From Promethearchaeota archaeon (GTDB taxonomy: Archaea > Asgardarchaeota > Thorarchaeia > Thorarchaeales > Thorarchaeaceae), in NCBI GenBank assembly GCA_014728035.1, contig WJMJ01000071.1, positions 124,001 to 188,000 of the forward strand: 64,000 nucleotides of DNA, read 5' to 3'. Positions 8,037 through 15,747 of the stretch are shown here, piece after piece; position 1 is the stretch's first letter, and every line of letters starts with the position of its first letter. The notes below the pieces were generated by a model, which saw only the letters and a list, made by a program, of their open reading frames with translations, was not told the DNA's origin and made no database searches. The translations under genes were made by a program, and so were the position numbers.

Positions 8037-8897
8037 ATGTCACGAAAGAAATGGGGAAGATCCACAGCAAAGACTGAAAGAGTCATTCGAGATGCTGTTC
8101 CCAAAGAAACAGTATTGAAAGAGATTGATGATTATCTTGTAGGAGCATCTTCTGTTACACCATATGATTTAGCGAAGAAATTCAATGTTCGAATCAGTGT
8201 AGCACGCAAAATCTTGCGTGAAAAAGAAGAAGAAGGAATTATCGTTCCATATATTCGAGAGAGTGGTTTCGTTATCTATACTACCCCTTCTGAAATGGAA
8301 AAGCGCGAGAAGGGAAAGCCAATAATGATAGCTGATGTTCTGGAAGAAGTTGCATCTTCCGTACCGGCCGAGTCAATTGCGACTGAAGAAATGGATGCCG
8401 CGCTCGCTGCAGCTGCAGCACCGACAAGCGTTAAACCAAGTAAGCTAAAACGAAAACGTCGAGAAGCTGGAGAGAGGAAGGAACGAAAGGACTCCAGACC
8501 TGAAGTAGTAGTAGAACCTTTGGAAGAAGAGGAGGAAGCGGAACCGAAAAAGCCTCCCAAAAAGGAGAAGCCAAAGAAAGCTCCTAAGAAAGAAGAACCA
8601 AAGAAAGAGCAACCAAAGAAAAAACCCGAAAAGAAAAAACCAGAAAAGGAAGAGAAACCCGAAAAAGAAGAGAAGCCAAAACCTAAGCCAAAGAAAAAGA
8701 AGAAAAAGAAACCAAAATTATCCGATATCTCTGGTATTGGCCCAGCAATGAAAGAAAAATTAATTGAGGCTGGAATTAAAACTGTTCTAAATCTTTCAAG
8801 AGAAGATCCGAGTAAATTGTCGGAGAAAGTGGATGGGGTTGGCTTGAAGACTGCTGAAAAATACATTGCAGCAGCCATTAAAGCACTAGAGGAATAA
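8037..8897 (+). CDS. rps25e: Ribosomal protein eS25 with lysine/glutamate linker and C-terminal helix-hairpin-helix domain
   Basis: Residues ~1-85 match eS25 of the small ribosomal subunit: KKWGRSTAKTERVIRDAV, then a winged-helix-like core VTPYDLAKKFNVRISVARKIL and a final strand SGFVIYTT. The normal protein ends about here. This one continues with an Ala-rich segment, a long Lys/Glu/Pro stretch (~140-222) and a C-terminal helix-hairpin-helix unit (~225-286: LSDISGIGPAMKEKLIEAG, then VDGVGLKTAEKYI), a nucleic-acid-binding fold. Total 286 residues against ~70-110 for usual archaeal eS25. TAGGAG precedes ATG 8037; an in-frame TTG at 8001 would add 12 residues. A hairpin and T-run follow the stop. 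Inference: the tail may reach rRNA, DNA or a partner outside the ribosome body. Confidence 0.85.
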   Translation: MSRKKWGRSTAKTERVIRDAVPKETVLKEIDDYLVGASSVTPYDLAKKFNVRISVARKILREKEEEGIIVPYIRESGFVIYTTPSEMEKREKGKPIMIADVLEEVASSVPAESIATEEMDAALAAAAAPTSVKPSKLKRKRREAGERKERKDSRPEVVVEPLEEEEEAEPKKPPKKEKPKKAPKKEEPKKEQPKKKPEKKKPEKEEKPEKEEKPKPKPKKKKKKKPKLSDISGIGPAMKEKLIEAGIKTVLNLSREDPSKLSEKVDGVGLKTAEKYIAAAIKALEE

Positions 8898-8930
8898 CTC
8901 ATTTTCCTAGGTATCTTGATTATCTCTATG

Positions 8931-8963
8931 GTGGGGCTTCTGCTCCACTAATAGCTCTTTTTT
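8931..8963 (+). terminator. Hairpin plus T-run after the eS25 gene
   Basis: GTGGGG (8931-8936) pairs imperfectly with CTCCAC (8943-8948), followed by a run of six T at 8958-8963. This fits a terminator for the plus-strand eS25 gene. Confidence 0.5.
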
Positions 8964-8997
8964 AAAAAAGAAAGATGGACTGGGAGCATAGCTCCCA
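8961..8997 (-). terminator. Hairpin plus T-rich tract ending the minus-strand gene
   Basis: TGGGAGC (8981-8987) and GCTCCCA (8991-8997) form a perfect 7-bp stem with a 3-nt loop. On the minus strand it is followed by a T-rich tract (complement of 8961-8976). It lies just past the stop of the coiled-coil gene at 9017. Confidence 0.55.
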
Positions 8998-9016
8998 ATT
9001 ATCCCATGTATACTAA

Positions 9017-9661
9017 TTATAATGTACTGAGGCGTTTTTCTAGTTCTGCTAATTCCGAATCAAGTTCAGATTCTTTTGCTTTGTATTCTTCTTCAGGAAT
9101 ATATCCTCTCATGTAATCAAAGCGTAAATCTGTAAGTTGAGCCTTCAGTTTGTCTCTTTGTTGCTCAAGGAATTGTTTTTGAGCATCTCCTTCTGGTTCA
9201 GGTTCTTTCGGAATTGGCTCAGGTTCTTTTGGAGTTGACTCAGGCTCTTTCTCTGGAACTTTTTCGGGCTCTTCTGGCTCAGGTTCTTTTGGAGTTGGCT
9301 CAGGCTCTTTCTCTGGAACTTTTTCGGGCTCTTTTGGAACTGGCTCGGATTCTACTTTCGGAGTGATTTCCGGCTTTTTCTTGGGTTCAGAAACCGAAGT
9401 GGTGTCTCCAGTATCAGGTGCAACTTGCACTGATTCCATCTGTTCCATGTTTTTTCTAAGCTCCTCAATTTGATCCGCGATTTCTGCAAATGATTTATTG
9501 ATAGTCTGAGTTATTTCAGACTTCATTCTTGCAAAGTTCTCGGCTAATGTGTCAGCTAATCGTTTTGTTTCTGCCACTTTTTCTGCAAAAGCTTTTATCG
9601 CCTGGAGTTTACCATTGAGTTCCTCCATCTGTCGCTGTATCTCTGAAAAATCAAAAGACAT
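9017..9661 (-). CDS. Coiled-coil protein with Pro-Glu-Lys repeats
   Basis: A 214-residue protein in three parts: a heptad-like coiled coil (~1-75, MSFDFSEIQRQMEELNGKLQ onward), a low-complexity stretch of PEP-TPKEP/EKVPEKEP repeats (~95-155), and a C-terminal helical segment (~160-214, FDYMRGYIPEEEYKAKESE) like the short SHOCT-type hairpins at the ends of many prokaryotic proteins. No signal peptide or membrane segment is seen. It converges with eS25, whose linker is biased in the same way. Function unknown; the make-up suggests an elongated, possibly filamentous or scaffold, cytoplasmic protein. Confidence 0.7.
   Translation of the reverse strand: MSFDFSEIQRQMEELNGKLQAIKAFAEKVAETKRLADTLAENFARMKSEITQTINKSFAEIADQIEELRKNMEQMESVQVAPDTGDTTSVSEPKKKPEITPKVESEPVPKEPEKVPEKEPEPTPKEPEPEEPEKVPEKEPESTPKEPEPIPKEPEPEGDAQKQFLEQQRDKLKAQLTDLRFDYMRGYIPEEEYKAKESELDSELAELEKRLSTL
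9216..9335. repeat. Two tandem 60-bp units inside the coiled-coil gene
   Basis: Positions 9216-9275 and 9276-9335 are near-identical 60-bp copies (20 codons each) encoding the Pro-Glu-Lys repeat, with partial copies on both sides. The high nucleotide identity suggests recent slippage or unequal exchange. Confidence 0.75.
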
Positions 9662-9950
9662 GAATTGTCACCTAATATTATCTTAGCCCTGTATACTAGA
9701 TACATTATGCTGCAAGTTCTTAACCTTTGTCCTGTTATTGTATTTTTGCATACAGTGCTGCATTGTATTTCTTTGAATATTTCTCATACAATATGATTTG
9801 AATGTAGCTCTTTCATTATCATACTGCTGTGCAGAAATTGGATAAAGTTGAACAAGAGTTCAATCCGTTGTCTGCTTCCTGCGCCATCGAAATTGCAGCA
9901 CTGTTCATAGAGGACCTCTCATTCAGATAATTGACTAGCAAAACCACTTA

Positions 9951-10793
9951 TCATTTTTCAGAAGTTTTTCCTTCGAGGATTGCTTTTCGAATTAGCTGAA
10001 CAAGGCGTTCTCGATACGAAATATCAATTGCAACAAGCTCGTAGGTTGGCACTCCTAATATTTGACCAACTCTCTCTGGAGTCAAGGCAGTAGGAAGGTC
10101 TTGTTTGTTTGCAATTCCAATCACTTGTGCATTTGGTACTTCTTCTTTTACAAGTGAAACCAACTTCTTGCTCCGTAATACATTCTCCAATGTGCTATCT
10201 GTGACTAATATCACGACTTGCGCATTGGCAATCATTTTAGACCAGAGAATACTAAATCTTGCTTGACCTGCAAGATCCCAAAGTACTATGTTTGCAGATT
10301 GTACTTCCTCTGGTAGTTTTTTAATTGAAACACCAATTGTAGGATCATGAACCAGTGGAAGGGTTTCCCCTCGAAGCAAGTGCAATGTTGTTGTTTTTCC
10401 AACTCCTGCAAATCCCAAGATTGCAACTTTAACCATGGTAACAGCAATTTGGTCAACAGTTTCACCAAAATCATCGAGTGGCTGTCCAGCCATAGCCAGA
10501 TTTGCGAAATCCTTCATGAATATGTCTATTAATTGATCTGTTTTTTCTTCGATCTGTGCGGGTTCATCAGCTTTATCTGCCAGGGATATAAATGTAAAAC
10601 TTCCTCGTTTAGCATAGAACACTCTTGATACTGATAAGTTCATGTACTCGGTCTTCTCAAGATCTACTGATTTCAGAAACTGGGTTAGATTGACTAGGAA
10701 TTCAATTAGATTAGCTCTGGAATCACTCTTTGCGTATTCTTTTGAAAAGAGAATGTTATTTTGTTCTCCGAGTATATAGATACCTCGAATCAT
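9951..10793 (-). CDS. Arf-like small GTPase with N-terminal longin-like domain
   Basis: Residues ~120-275 are a small GTPase of the Arf/Rab-like group: G1 GFAGVGKT (127-134), G2 Thr in PTIGVS (T152), G3 DLAGQ (173-177) with the catalytic-type Gln (Q177), G4 NKQD (229-232), and AID (255-257) near the usual G5. Residues ~1-100 form a separate alpha/beta domain (IRGIYILGEQNNILFSKEY, later FTFISLADK) that reads like a longin or roadblock-type fold. In eukaryotes longin domains accompany small GTPases at membranes (SRP receptor, adaptor and Rag complexes), and fused versions are typical of Asgard archaea. No lipidation motif is evident. The start overlaps the upstream gene's stop by 4 nt, so the two are translationally coupled. 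GTP hydrolysis and membrane role are inferred. Confidence 0.85.
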   Translation of the reverse strand: MIRGIYILGEQNNILFSKEYAKSDSRANLIEFLVNLTQFLKSVDLEKTEYMNLSVSRVFYAKRGSFTFISLADKADEPAQIEEKTDQLIDIFMKDFANLAMAGQPLDDFGETVDQIAVTMVKVAILGFAGVGKTTTLHLLRGETLPLVHDPTIGVSIKKLPEEVQSANIVLWDLAGQARFSILWSKMIANAQVVILVTDSTLENVLRSKKLVSLVKEEVPNAQVIGIANKQDLPTALTPERVGQILGVPTYELVAIDISYRERLVQLIRKAILEGKTSEK

Positions 10794-11896
10794 GATTTTG
10801 TTCTCCAGCTATTGATAAGGTGTTCAAGGTATGACACTACAACTTTAGCATCAAGATTTTCTTCATTCCATTTATTCGCTATTATGGGAGCGACATATTC
10901 TGGCATGAAGCAATCAAAGATAGGATTCGTCAATAGTGCCCATATTGTTTCATCATCAAAAGATGTAACTATACTATTTGACTGTAATGCCCACAAAGCT
11001 TTGGTTACAATTGATTTTGGAAATGCAGTTTCAATCACAATTTCCTCGATGGAAAGTGGACCTTTTCGTAGTACAGAAATGATATTATAATGAATTGTAT
11101 TAGCAACATTTTCTGCTATCTTCTCTCGGTCTTCAATTATGGGTTGAGATTCTTCCCCGCTGACTATTGTCGGATTGTATCCTCTTCCCGATTCATCAGG
11201 ACTGAAGAAACTATCTACACGAGAAACATACTCCTTGTGAATTTCAGGATAAGTCATTTCAGTCAACTTCATACTTTGTGTAGGTGGAGCCCGATATCCG
11301 AATAAATCTTTAACCAGAAACACATATTGTTTTGTTCTTGTGATCATTTCAATTTCGAGTATACCAGCACTAGTTAGGGGTGTGATGGCCTCCACGATAT
11401 CAATACCGTCATCACCCACTTCGTTTTTTAGCCACATTGACAATTCAACAGCGCCTGTCACTATTCGTTTTTGCATTCTTTCCAATATAAGAGGGGCTGA
11501 TGGAGTAAGAAAGACTCTAGCATATTTCTGCTCTTGACTTTCTTGTGACAAGCTGCTCCCGGATTTCATTATATCTTCGAGATTTATATCCTCAACTGAT
11601 GTTTCAGCTAACTCCAAAAGTAGTCTTGCAGTTCCCTCTAGATGGGTACTTTCATAGCTGATATCATCATCTGTTTCCATTTCGAAACAAATTACCCATT
11701 CTGGCATCTTCTTCTTAGAATATGATAATATTTTCCTCCCATCTAGATTGATAACATGAAGTCCAAATTTATCCGCATGGGGGACGTAAATGTTATTGAG
11801 GTCTGCCTCTGTTACTTTCAATGATGTGGGATATCTCTTCTTTAGGATAAACCCGTGATTTTCATCCAACTGAATTAGAAAGACTGCACTCGGCAT
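10790..11896 (-). CDS. Uncharacterised partner of the longin-Arf GTPase, with winged-helix segment
   Basis: A 368-residue protein whose stop overlaps the GTPase start by 4 nt, implying stoichiometric expression and probably physical interaction. The N-terminus (SAVFLIQLDENHGFILKKRY, then GRKILSYSKKKMPEWVICFE) has the strand-rich pattern of a longin/roadblock-like domain, similar in style to the N-terminus of the GTPase itself. Residues ~270-330 (IISVLRKGPLSIEEIVIE, AFPKSIVTKALWALQS) look like a winged helix. No transmembrane helix. The family is not recognised. It could be a regulatory subunit, an exchange factor-like scaffold or an effector. Divergent from the gene at 12027. Confidence 0.7.
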   Translation of the reverse strand: MPSAVFLIQLDENHGFILKKRYPTSLKVTEADLNNIYVPHADKFGLHVINLDGRKILSYSKKKMPEWVICFEMETDDDISYESTHLEGTARLLLELAETSVEDINLEDIMKSGSSLSQESQEQKYARVFLTPSAPLILERMQKRIVTGAVELSMWLKNEVGDDGIDIVEAITPLTSAGILEIEMITRTKQYVFLVKDLFGYRAPPTQSMKLTEMTYPEIHKEYVSRVDSFFSPDESGRGYNPTIVSGEESQPIIEDREKIAENVANTIHYNIISVLRKGPLSIEEIVIETAFPKSIVTKALWALQSNSIVTSFDDETIWALLTNPIFDCFMPEYVAPIIANKWNEENLDAKVVVSYLEHLINSWRTKS

Positions 11897-12026
11897 TGAA
11901 AAGCCCCTGTGGTTCGATTAACATCGTTGCATAAATGTTTGACTCTTATCTACCTATTGACATACCAAAGAAAAAGATAATGTTTCTTATACGAAAAGTC
12001 ATCAAATTAATGCACTCCTAGAAAAT

Positions 12027-14372
12027 ATGAAAAGCGTTCCTCTATATCTCATGATAGGCATTCATATGGAATCTAAAACAATCGACTCAATTGTTCCCGC
12101 ATCTGCTGCAAAAGGCTTACAGCTGGCAGGTGGTTCTATGATGGAACAAGCAATCCCAGAAGACTATGTGATGGCATCGATTCTCTTGAATGCTCTAGAA
12201 GAAAGAAATGGCATGGATCTGGAATTCTTTCTCAAAGCGTATCTGCCTATCCACGTCATTAAGTCACCTACTACTAACTGGTTTGCGTTAATTGAACGAC
12301 TTGGACTTGCGTCATCAACAATTCCTACATATTCTGATATCGATTTCAAGTCATTCAAAACAGCTCTGAATAGTGCGCTAACAATCGAATCTCTTGGAAC
12401 TGTCACTAGTGATTTAGACTCCGAATTAAACAAGATAATAGAAAGCAACTCTTTGGAAGTTCCTGGTTTAATGTCAGGAGCAATAGCTGATGCGGTTTCA
12501 ATTCAACTTGATTGGCCCTATCATACCAATCTCGAAAGCTATGCATTTTCATTCCCCTCTATGATCGAAGACAGCGAACTTGCAGAACACTCTGAGAAAA
12601 TTAAAAGAACCCTCTCATTGTTAGACTCTGCAAGTACCCATATACGAGATATATTGCAAACACTTGAAGAACGTTCTCATATCTTACTAACTCGGATGGA
12701 ACAAGGGCATCTACCAAAAATTGAGCGTCTGGACCAGCGAATTCGTGTTCTTGAAGTAGAAATCGAAAATATTGAGCATAAGATTAGTTCTGGTATCGGT
12801 CTAAAGGAGGAATTAAAACAGATCTCTACTGCACGAAAAAAGGCTTTGAAACGAGATATATCTCGTCGGAAGGCACTGATTGCAGAGATGACAGAGAAAT
12901 CCAGTAAGATTTCGTCAGACATTGATAGTCTTACAAATAAAGCACAGACTGTTCTCACTTCTATCAATTCTGCACGTGAAAGCCTTGATTCTTTGTTGGT
13001 TGGTGTACGTAGTGCTAACATTCCTAAAGAAGGAGTTTGTCTTCTTTTTCCGTTCTTCGTTGTAGGATATTCAAAAAAGGGTCAATTGCGATTGAATTAC
13101 TATCCCCCTTCAAGACTAAAGGACAATGATGAGAGAGTTGGAATTCGGCGTGACTTTGTGTATCCATTCTTTTTCGCTTCAGAATCTTATTCTGAATTAA
13201 TATCTTTGTTAGAGAAGCGTATTTCTAGTGATATTTCATTGAGAAAATCTATCCGTTCTCATGCCAAAGATAATAATCTTCTCGCTTTGGCACATACGAG
13301 GAAAATGATTATTGAGGGAACAAAATCTCTTCTTGCGGATGGGCTTGTTAAAGAATCGAAGATTGAAGATATTGTGAATCTTCTGGATGTTTTCCCTGAG
13401 AAATCACCGGTAGAACGCTTTCTTACTGATGGGGCGTTTGTGGCTGATTCTGAAGAGTTATGCTCAGTAAAATTCCATATCTGTGATGAATCTGGTAGGG
13501 CCATTGAAAATGCTACCTTAGAATTAGGAGTACTCTCAATGGAATCTGACGAACGTGGAGGAATAAGAATTTCATTGCCCATGAGCCATTATGATGGCAT
13601 TGTTAGTGCTGCAGGATTTCATGAGAAAACTCTGGAATTCAGTATAAAGTCAACAAACGATATCGTCATTCCAGTAGTATTAGCTGAACTCAGTCGAGAA
13701 GACCGTCTTGATCGGTCACTCGATAGCCTTGTTGCAAAAGCAGAGCGAATTGAAGGAATTAGGCGAAAATTACTGGAGATTTTTGAAAAACAAGGTGAGA
13801 TGCTTTTATCAGTGCCTGCTTATCGAAGTGCTTTGGTTGAGTTATTGTCAGAACTTGGTTATGACCCAGAATCTTGGATTTCTGAAGCATTGAGTAAGAA
13901 GGGTATGGTCCAGAGACTCCTGAAACGAAATGATCGGATTGATGGGATGCAACGTGATATTTTACGACTTGCAAGCGAGTCCAGAAACTTTGGGGGGATT
14001 ATGCTTTTTTCCGAATTGCTGATTAGCCTTGATGAATTAGGTTGGAACACAAACCCTGATGAAGTGGAGGACATTCTTTCTTCCATGATTAAGGAGGGGC
14101 TTGTTGATGGATTAACCACACTCAAGGACGGCATAAGAGTTGTCCAATTTATCCCAGTTGCGCTTACTCACGACCCTCGTGATTTGCTTGGACTAGCTGC
14201 AAAGAAGGATGGTAAACTAACCATTGAGGATGTTGTTGTCAATCTTGAGTGGACCGAGGAACGAGCTCGTAACGCATTCGATTTGCTTGTTTCAAAAGGT
14301 GTAGCAAAGCTACAAAAGAGCTATGCAAGGTCAACAATCTATTGGTTTCCAGGCCTTCGGGGAAAGAAATAA
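12027..14372 (+). CDS. Large coiled-coil protein with C-terminal tandem winged helices (candidate ESCRT-II EAP30-like)
   Basis: A 781-residue protein. Residues ~195-330 form a long coiled coil (HILLTRMEQGHLPKIERLDQ onward). Residues ~490-560 look like a small beta-sandwich (VKFHICDESGRAIENATLEL). The last ~130 residues hold two winged helices: ELLISLDELGWNTNPDEVE, then KDGKLTIEDVVVNLEWTEER and a terminal STIYWFPGL. The second wing resembles the end of eukaryotic Vps22/SNF8 (pattern W-ERAR...GLAW...YWLPAL) and Vps36, the EAP30 subunits of ESCRT-II, which Asgard archaea encode. The match is by eye only; a generic tandem-wHTH protein is the alternative. An internal ATG at 12066 is a possible later start. 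No other ESCRT gene is in the window. Confidence 0.6.
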   Translation: MKSVPLYLMIGIHMESKTIDSIVPASAAKGLQLAGGSMMEQAIPEDYVMASILLNALEERNGMDLEFFLKAYLPIHVIKSPTTNWFALIERLGLASSTIPTYSDIDFKSFKTALNSALTIESLGTVTSDLDSELNKIIESNSLEVPGLMSGAIADAVSIQLDWPYHTNLESYAFSFPSMIEDSELAEHSEKIKRTLSLLDSASTHIRDILQTLEERSHILLTRMEQGHLPKIERLDQRIRVLEVEIENIEHKISSGIGLKEELKQISTARKKALKRDISRRKALIAEMTEKSSKISSDIDSLTNKAQTVLTSINSARESLDSLLVGVRSANIPKEGVCLLFPFFVVGYSKKGQLRLNYYPPSRLKDNDERVGIRRDFVYPFFFASESYSELISLLEKRISSDISLRKSIRSHAKDNNLLALAHTRKMIIEGTKSLLADGLVKESKIEDIVNLLDVFPEKSPVERFLTDGAFVADSEELCSVKFHICDESGRAIENATLELGVLSMESDERGGIRISLPMSHYDGIVSAAGFHEKTLEFSIKSTNDIVIPVVLAELSREDRLDRSLDSLVAKAERIEGIRRKLLEIFEKQGEMLLSVPAYRSALVELLSELGYDPESWISEALSKKGMVQRLLKRNDRIDGMQRDILRLASESRNFGGIMLFSELLISLDELGWNTNPDEVEDILSSMIKEGLVDGLTTLKDGIRVVQFIPVALTHDPRDLLGLAAKKDGKLTIEDVVVNLEWTEERARNAFDLLVSKGVAKLQKSYARSTIYWFPGLRGKK

Positions 14373-14431
14373 AGTGAAGCTTTACAAGTACTCGTATAGT
14401 TTGATACAATACAGCATCGGAGATTGATACC

Positions 14432-15211
14432 ATGAACAAGCTCTCTCACATGTTATTTGCATTCTCGTTATTTTTCGCAATTTATTCACTAATCTATGCA
14501 TTCAGTGTTTGGCAATCTGACCTTGGAACACTGATGGATATGCTTTCCTATTTCTTAGTTGGTGGTATTGCAGCCACTTTTCTGGTACCAGTTCTCTATT
14601 ACAAAGCCCCTCACAAAGGTATGCGTTCTCGAACAACCAGTAATCGGGGAGCTGTTGGCGCAATGACCTTCATTGCATTTTGTTTCGGCTCTTTAGGTGG
14701 TACAATTGTTTATCAATGGATTTCAGGTGTTCCAATTGTAGGTAACATTTCCATCTTTATGGGTGCTTTGATGACTGTGGTTGGAGCTCTCATGCCAGAT
14801 TGGGACATTCCCTTGATGGGTATATCTCGTCACAGAAATGTGATATTTCACTCCTTTTTACTGCCTTTCGTGGTAGTGATGGGTACTTTATTCAACACTG
14901 CTGCTAAAATTGCATCCTCTGCGACATTTAGTGTAGGTGTTCACATTGAGTACTATATCACTGCTCTTTTCCTAATTGGATATGCCTCTCATCTGTATCT
15001 TGATATATTTCCAAGTGATGCAAGTCCACTGGAAATCATCTGGCGAGCTGCTAATCCAACGGATCAAGCACCAACAGGACTAAAACGCCTTGGACCAATC
15101 TATATCTCAAAGAAAAGAGCTAGAGGTTGGCTAGTATCTAATGCCACAATATTAGTAATAATAGCTTTAGCTCTACTTGGTTTGTATTTCTATAATTTGC
15201 CGACCTCGTAA
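14432..15211 (+). CDS. YdjM-like (DUF457) polytopic membrane protein
   Basis: A 259-residue integral membrane protein with about six hydrophobic segments. It shows the YdjM/DUF457 metal-dependent-hydrolase-like signature: GALMPDWDIPLMG, then HRNVIFHSFLLP, then YASHLYLDIFPSD, that is the conserved D-x-D, H-R...HS and SH...D residues spaced across membrane helices. Members are proposed membrane hydrolases, but the substrate is unknown. ATG 14432 is preceded by a weak GGAG-like site. It follows the EAP30-like gene by 59 nt on the same strand. Confidence 0.75.
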   Translation: MNKLSHMLFAFSLFFAIYSLIYAFSVWQSDLGTLMDMLSYFLVGGIAATFLVPVLYYKAPHKGMRSRTTSNRGAVGAMTFIAFCFGSLGGTIVYQWISGVPIVGNISIFMGALMTVVGALMPDWDIPLMGISRHRNVIFHSFLLPFVVVMGTLFNTAAKIASSATFSVGVHIEYYITALFLIGYASHLYLDIFPSDASPLEIIWRAANPTDQAPTGLKRLGPIYISKKRARGWLVSNATILVIIALALLGLYFYNLPTS

Positions 15212-15290
15212 TTTGGAGTGGTTCTAATAACGCAGAGATTTGTATCATGATTACACATCTCTGCTGGAACTTCAACAGGTATGAATGAGT

Positions 15291-15593
15291 TTACCAGTCT
15301 TCATCATCTAATTCGAAGATATCATCTTCTTCGTCCTCTTCATCATCAAAGAAGTCCTCTTCTTCCTCATCTAAATCATCATCTTCAAAAAGAAAGGTAT
15401 CAGGATCTACTTCTTCCTCGAACTCAAACTCATCGTCCTCTTCAGAGCTTTCAACTTTCTTGACCTTCTTCCGGTGAACTGCAAGGCACGTTCTATCGAT
15501 TGGGTCAAAATATTGACATTCTATACAACATTCGCCTTTATGATTACAGGTCTGATATGCACCACATTTTTTACAACATTTTAGCTCTGACAT
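15291..15593 (-). CDS. Small Cys-rich zinc protein with acidic tail
   Basis: A 100-residue protein starting at MSELKCCKKCGAY; in-frame codons further upstream run into the gltX promoter region. Residues ~5-32 contain eight Cys and a His (CCKKCGAYQTCNHKGECC, then CQYF and CLAVH), suited to binding one or two zinc ions. The rest is strongly acidic (runs of Glu, Asp and Phe, ending DDIFELDDEDW), a disordered tail type used for protein contacts, for example with RNA polymerase or ribosome surfaces. The function is unknown. It is divergent from gltX across ~150 nt. Confidence 0.75.
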   Translation of the reverse strand: MSELKCCKKCGAYQTCNHKGECCIECQYFDPIDRTCLAVHRKKVKKVESSEEDDEFEFEEEVDPDTFLFEDDDLDEEEEDFFDDEEDEEDDIFELDDEDW

Positions 15594-15747
15594 GCTTCTA
15601 CACCTTTCTTTAGTGATAGCTTCGAGGCGTTTGTTAACGGTAAATAAGCGTCTCCCTACCGTAAAATATCTTTGTACTTCGAATATATGCACATCTAGCA
15701 ATTGTTATATTCTCTCCCTAAGTTACTCCTTTGGAGCTGAAGTCAGA

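Noticed and set aside
8276..8902. Long minus-strand reading frame opposite the eS25 gene
   Set aside because: It is the mirror of the Lys/Glu/Pro-rich linker (giving Phe/Ser-rich nonsense) and has no family features; eS25 explains the region.
15592..15747. N-terminal extension of the gltX frame
   Set aside because: The added 52 residues lack similarity, overlap the divergent promoter and the start of the zinc-protein gene, and the conserved N-terminal helix begins at TTG 15748.
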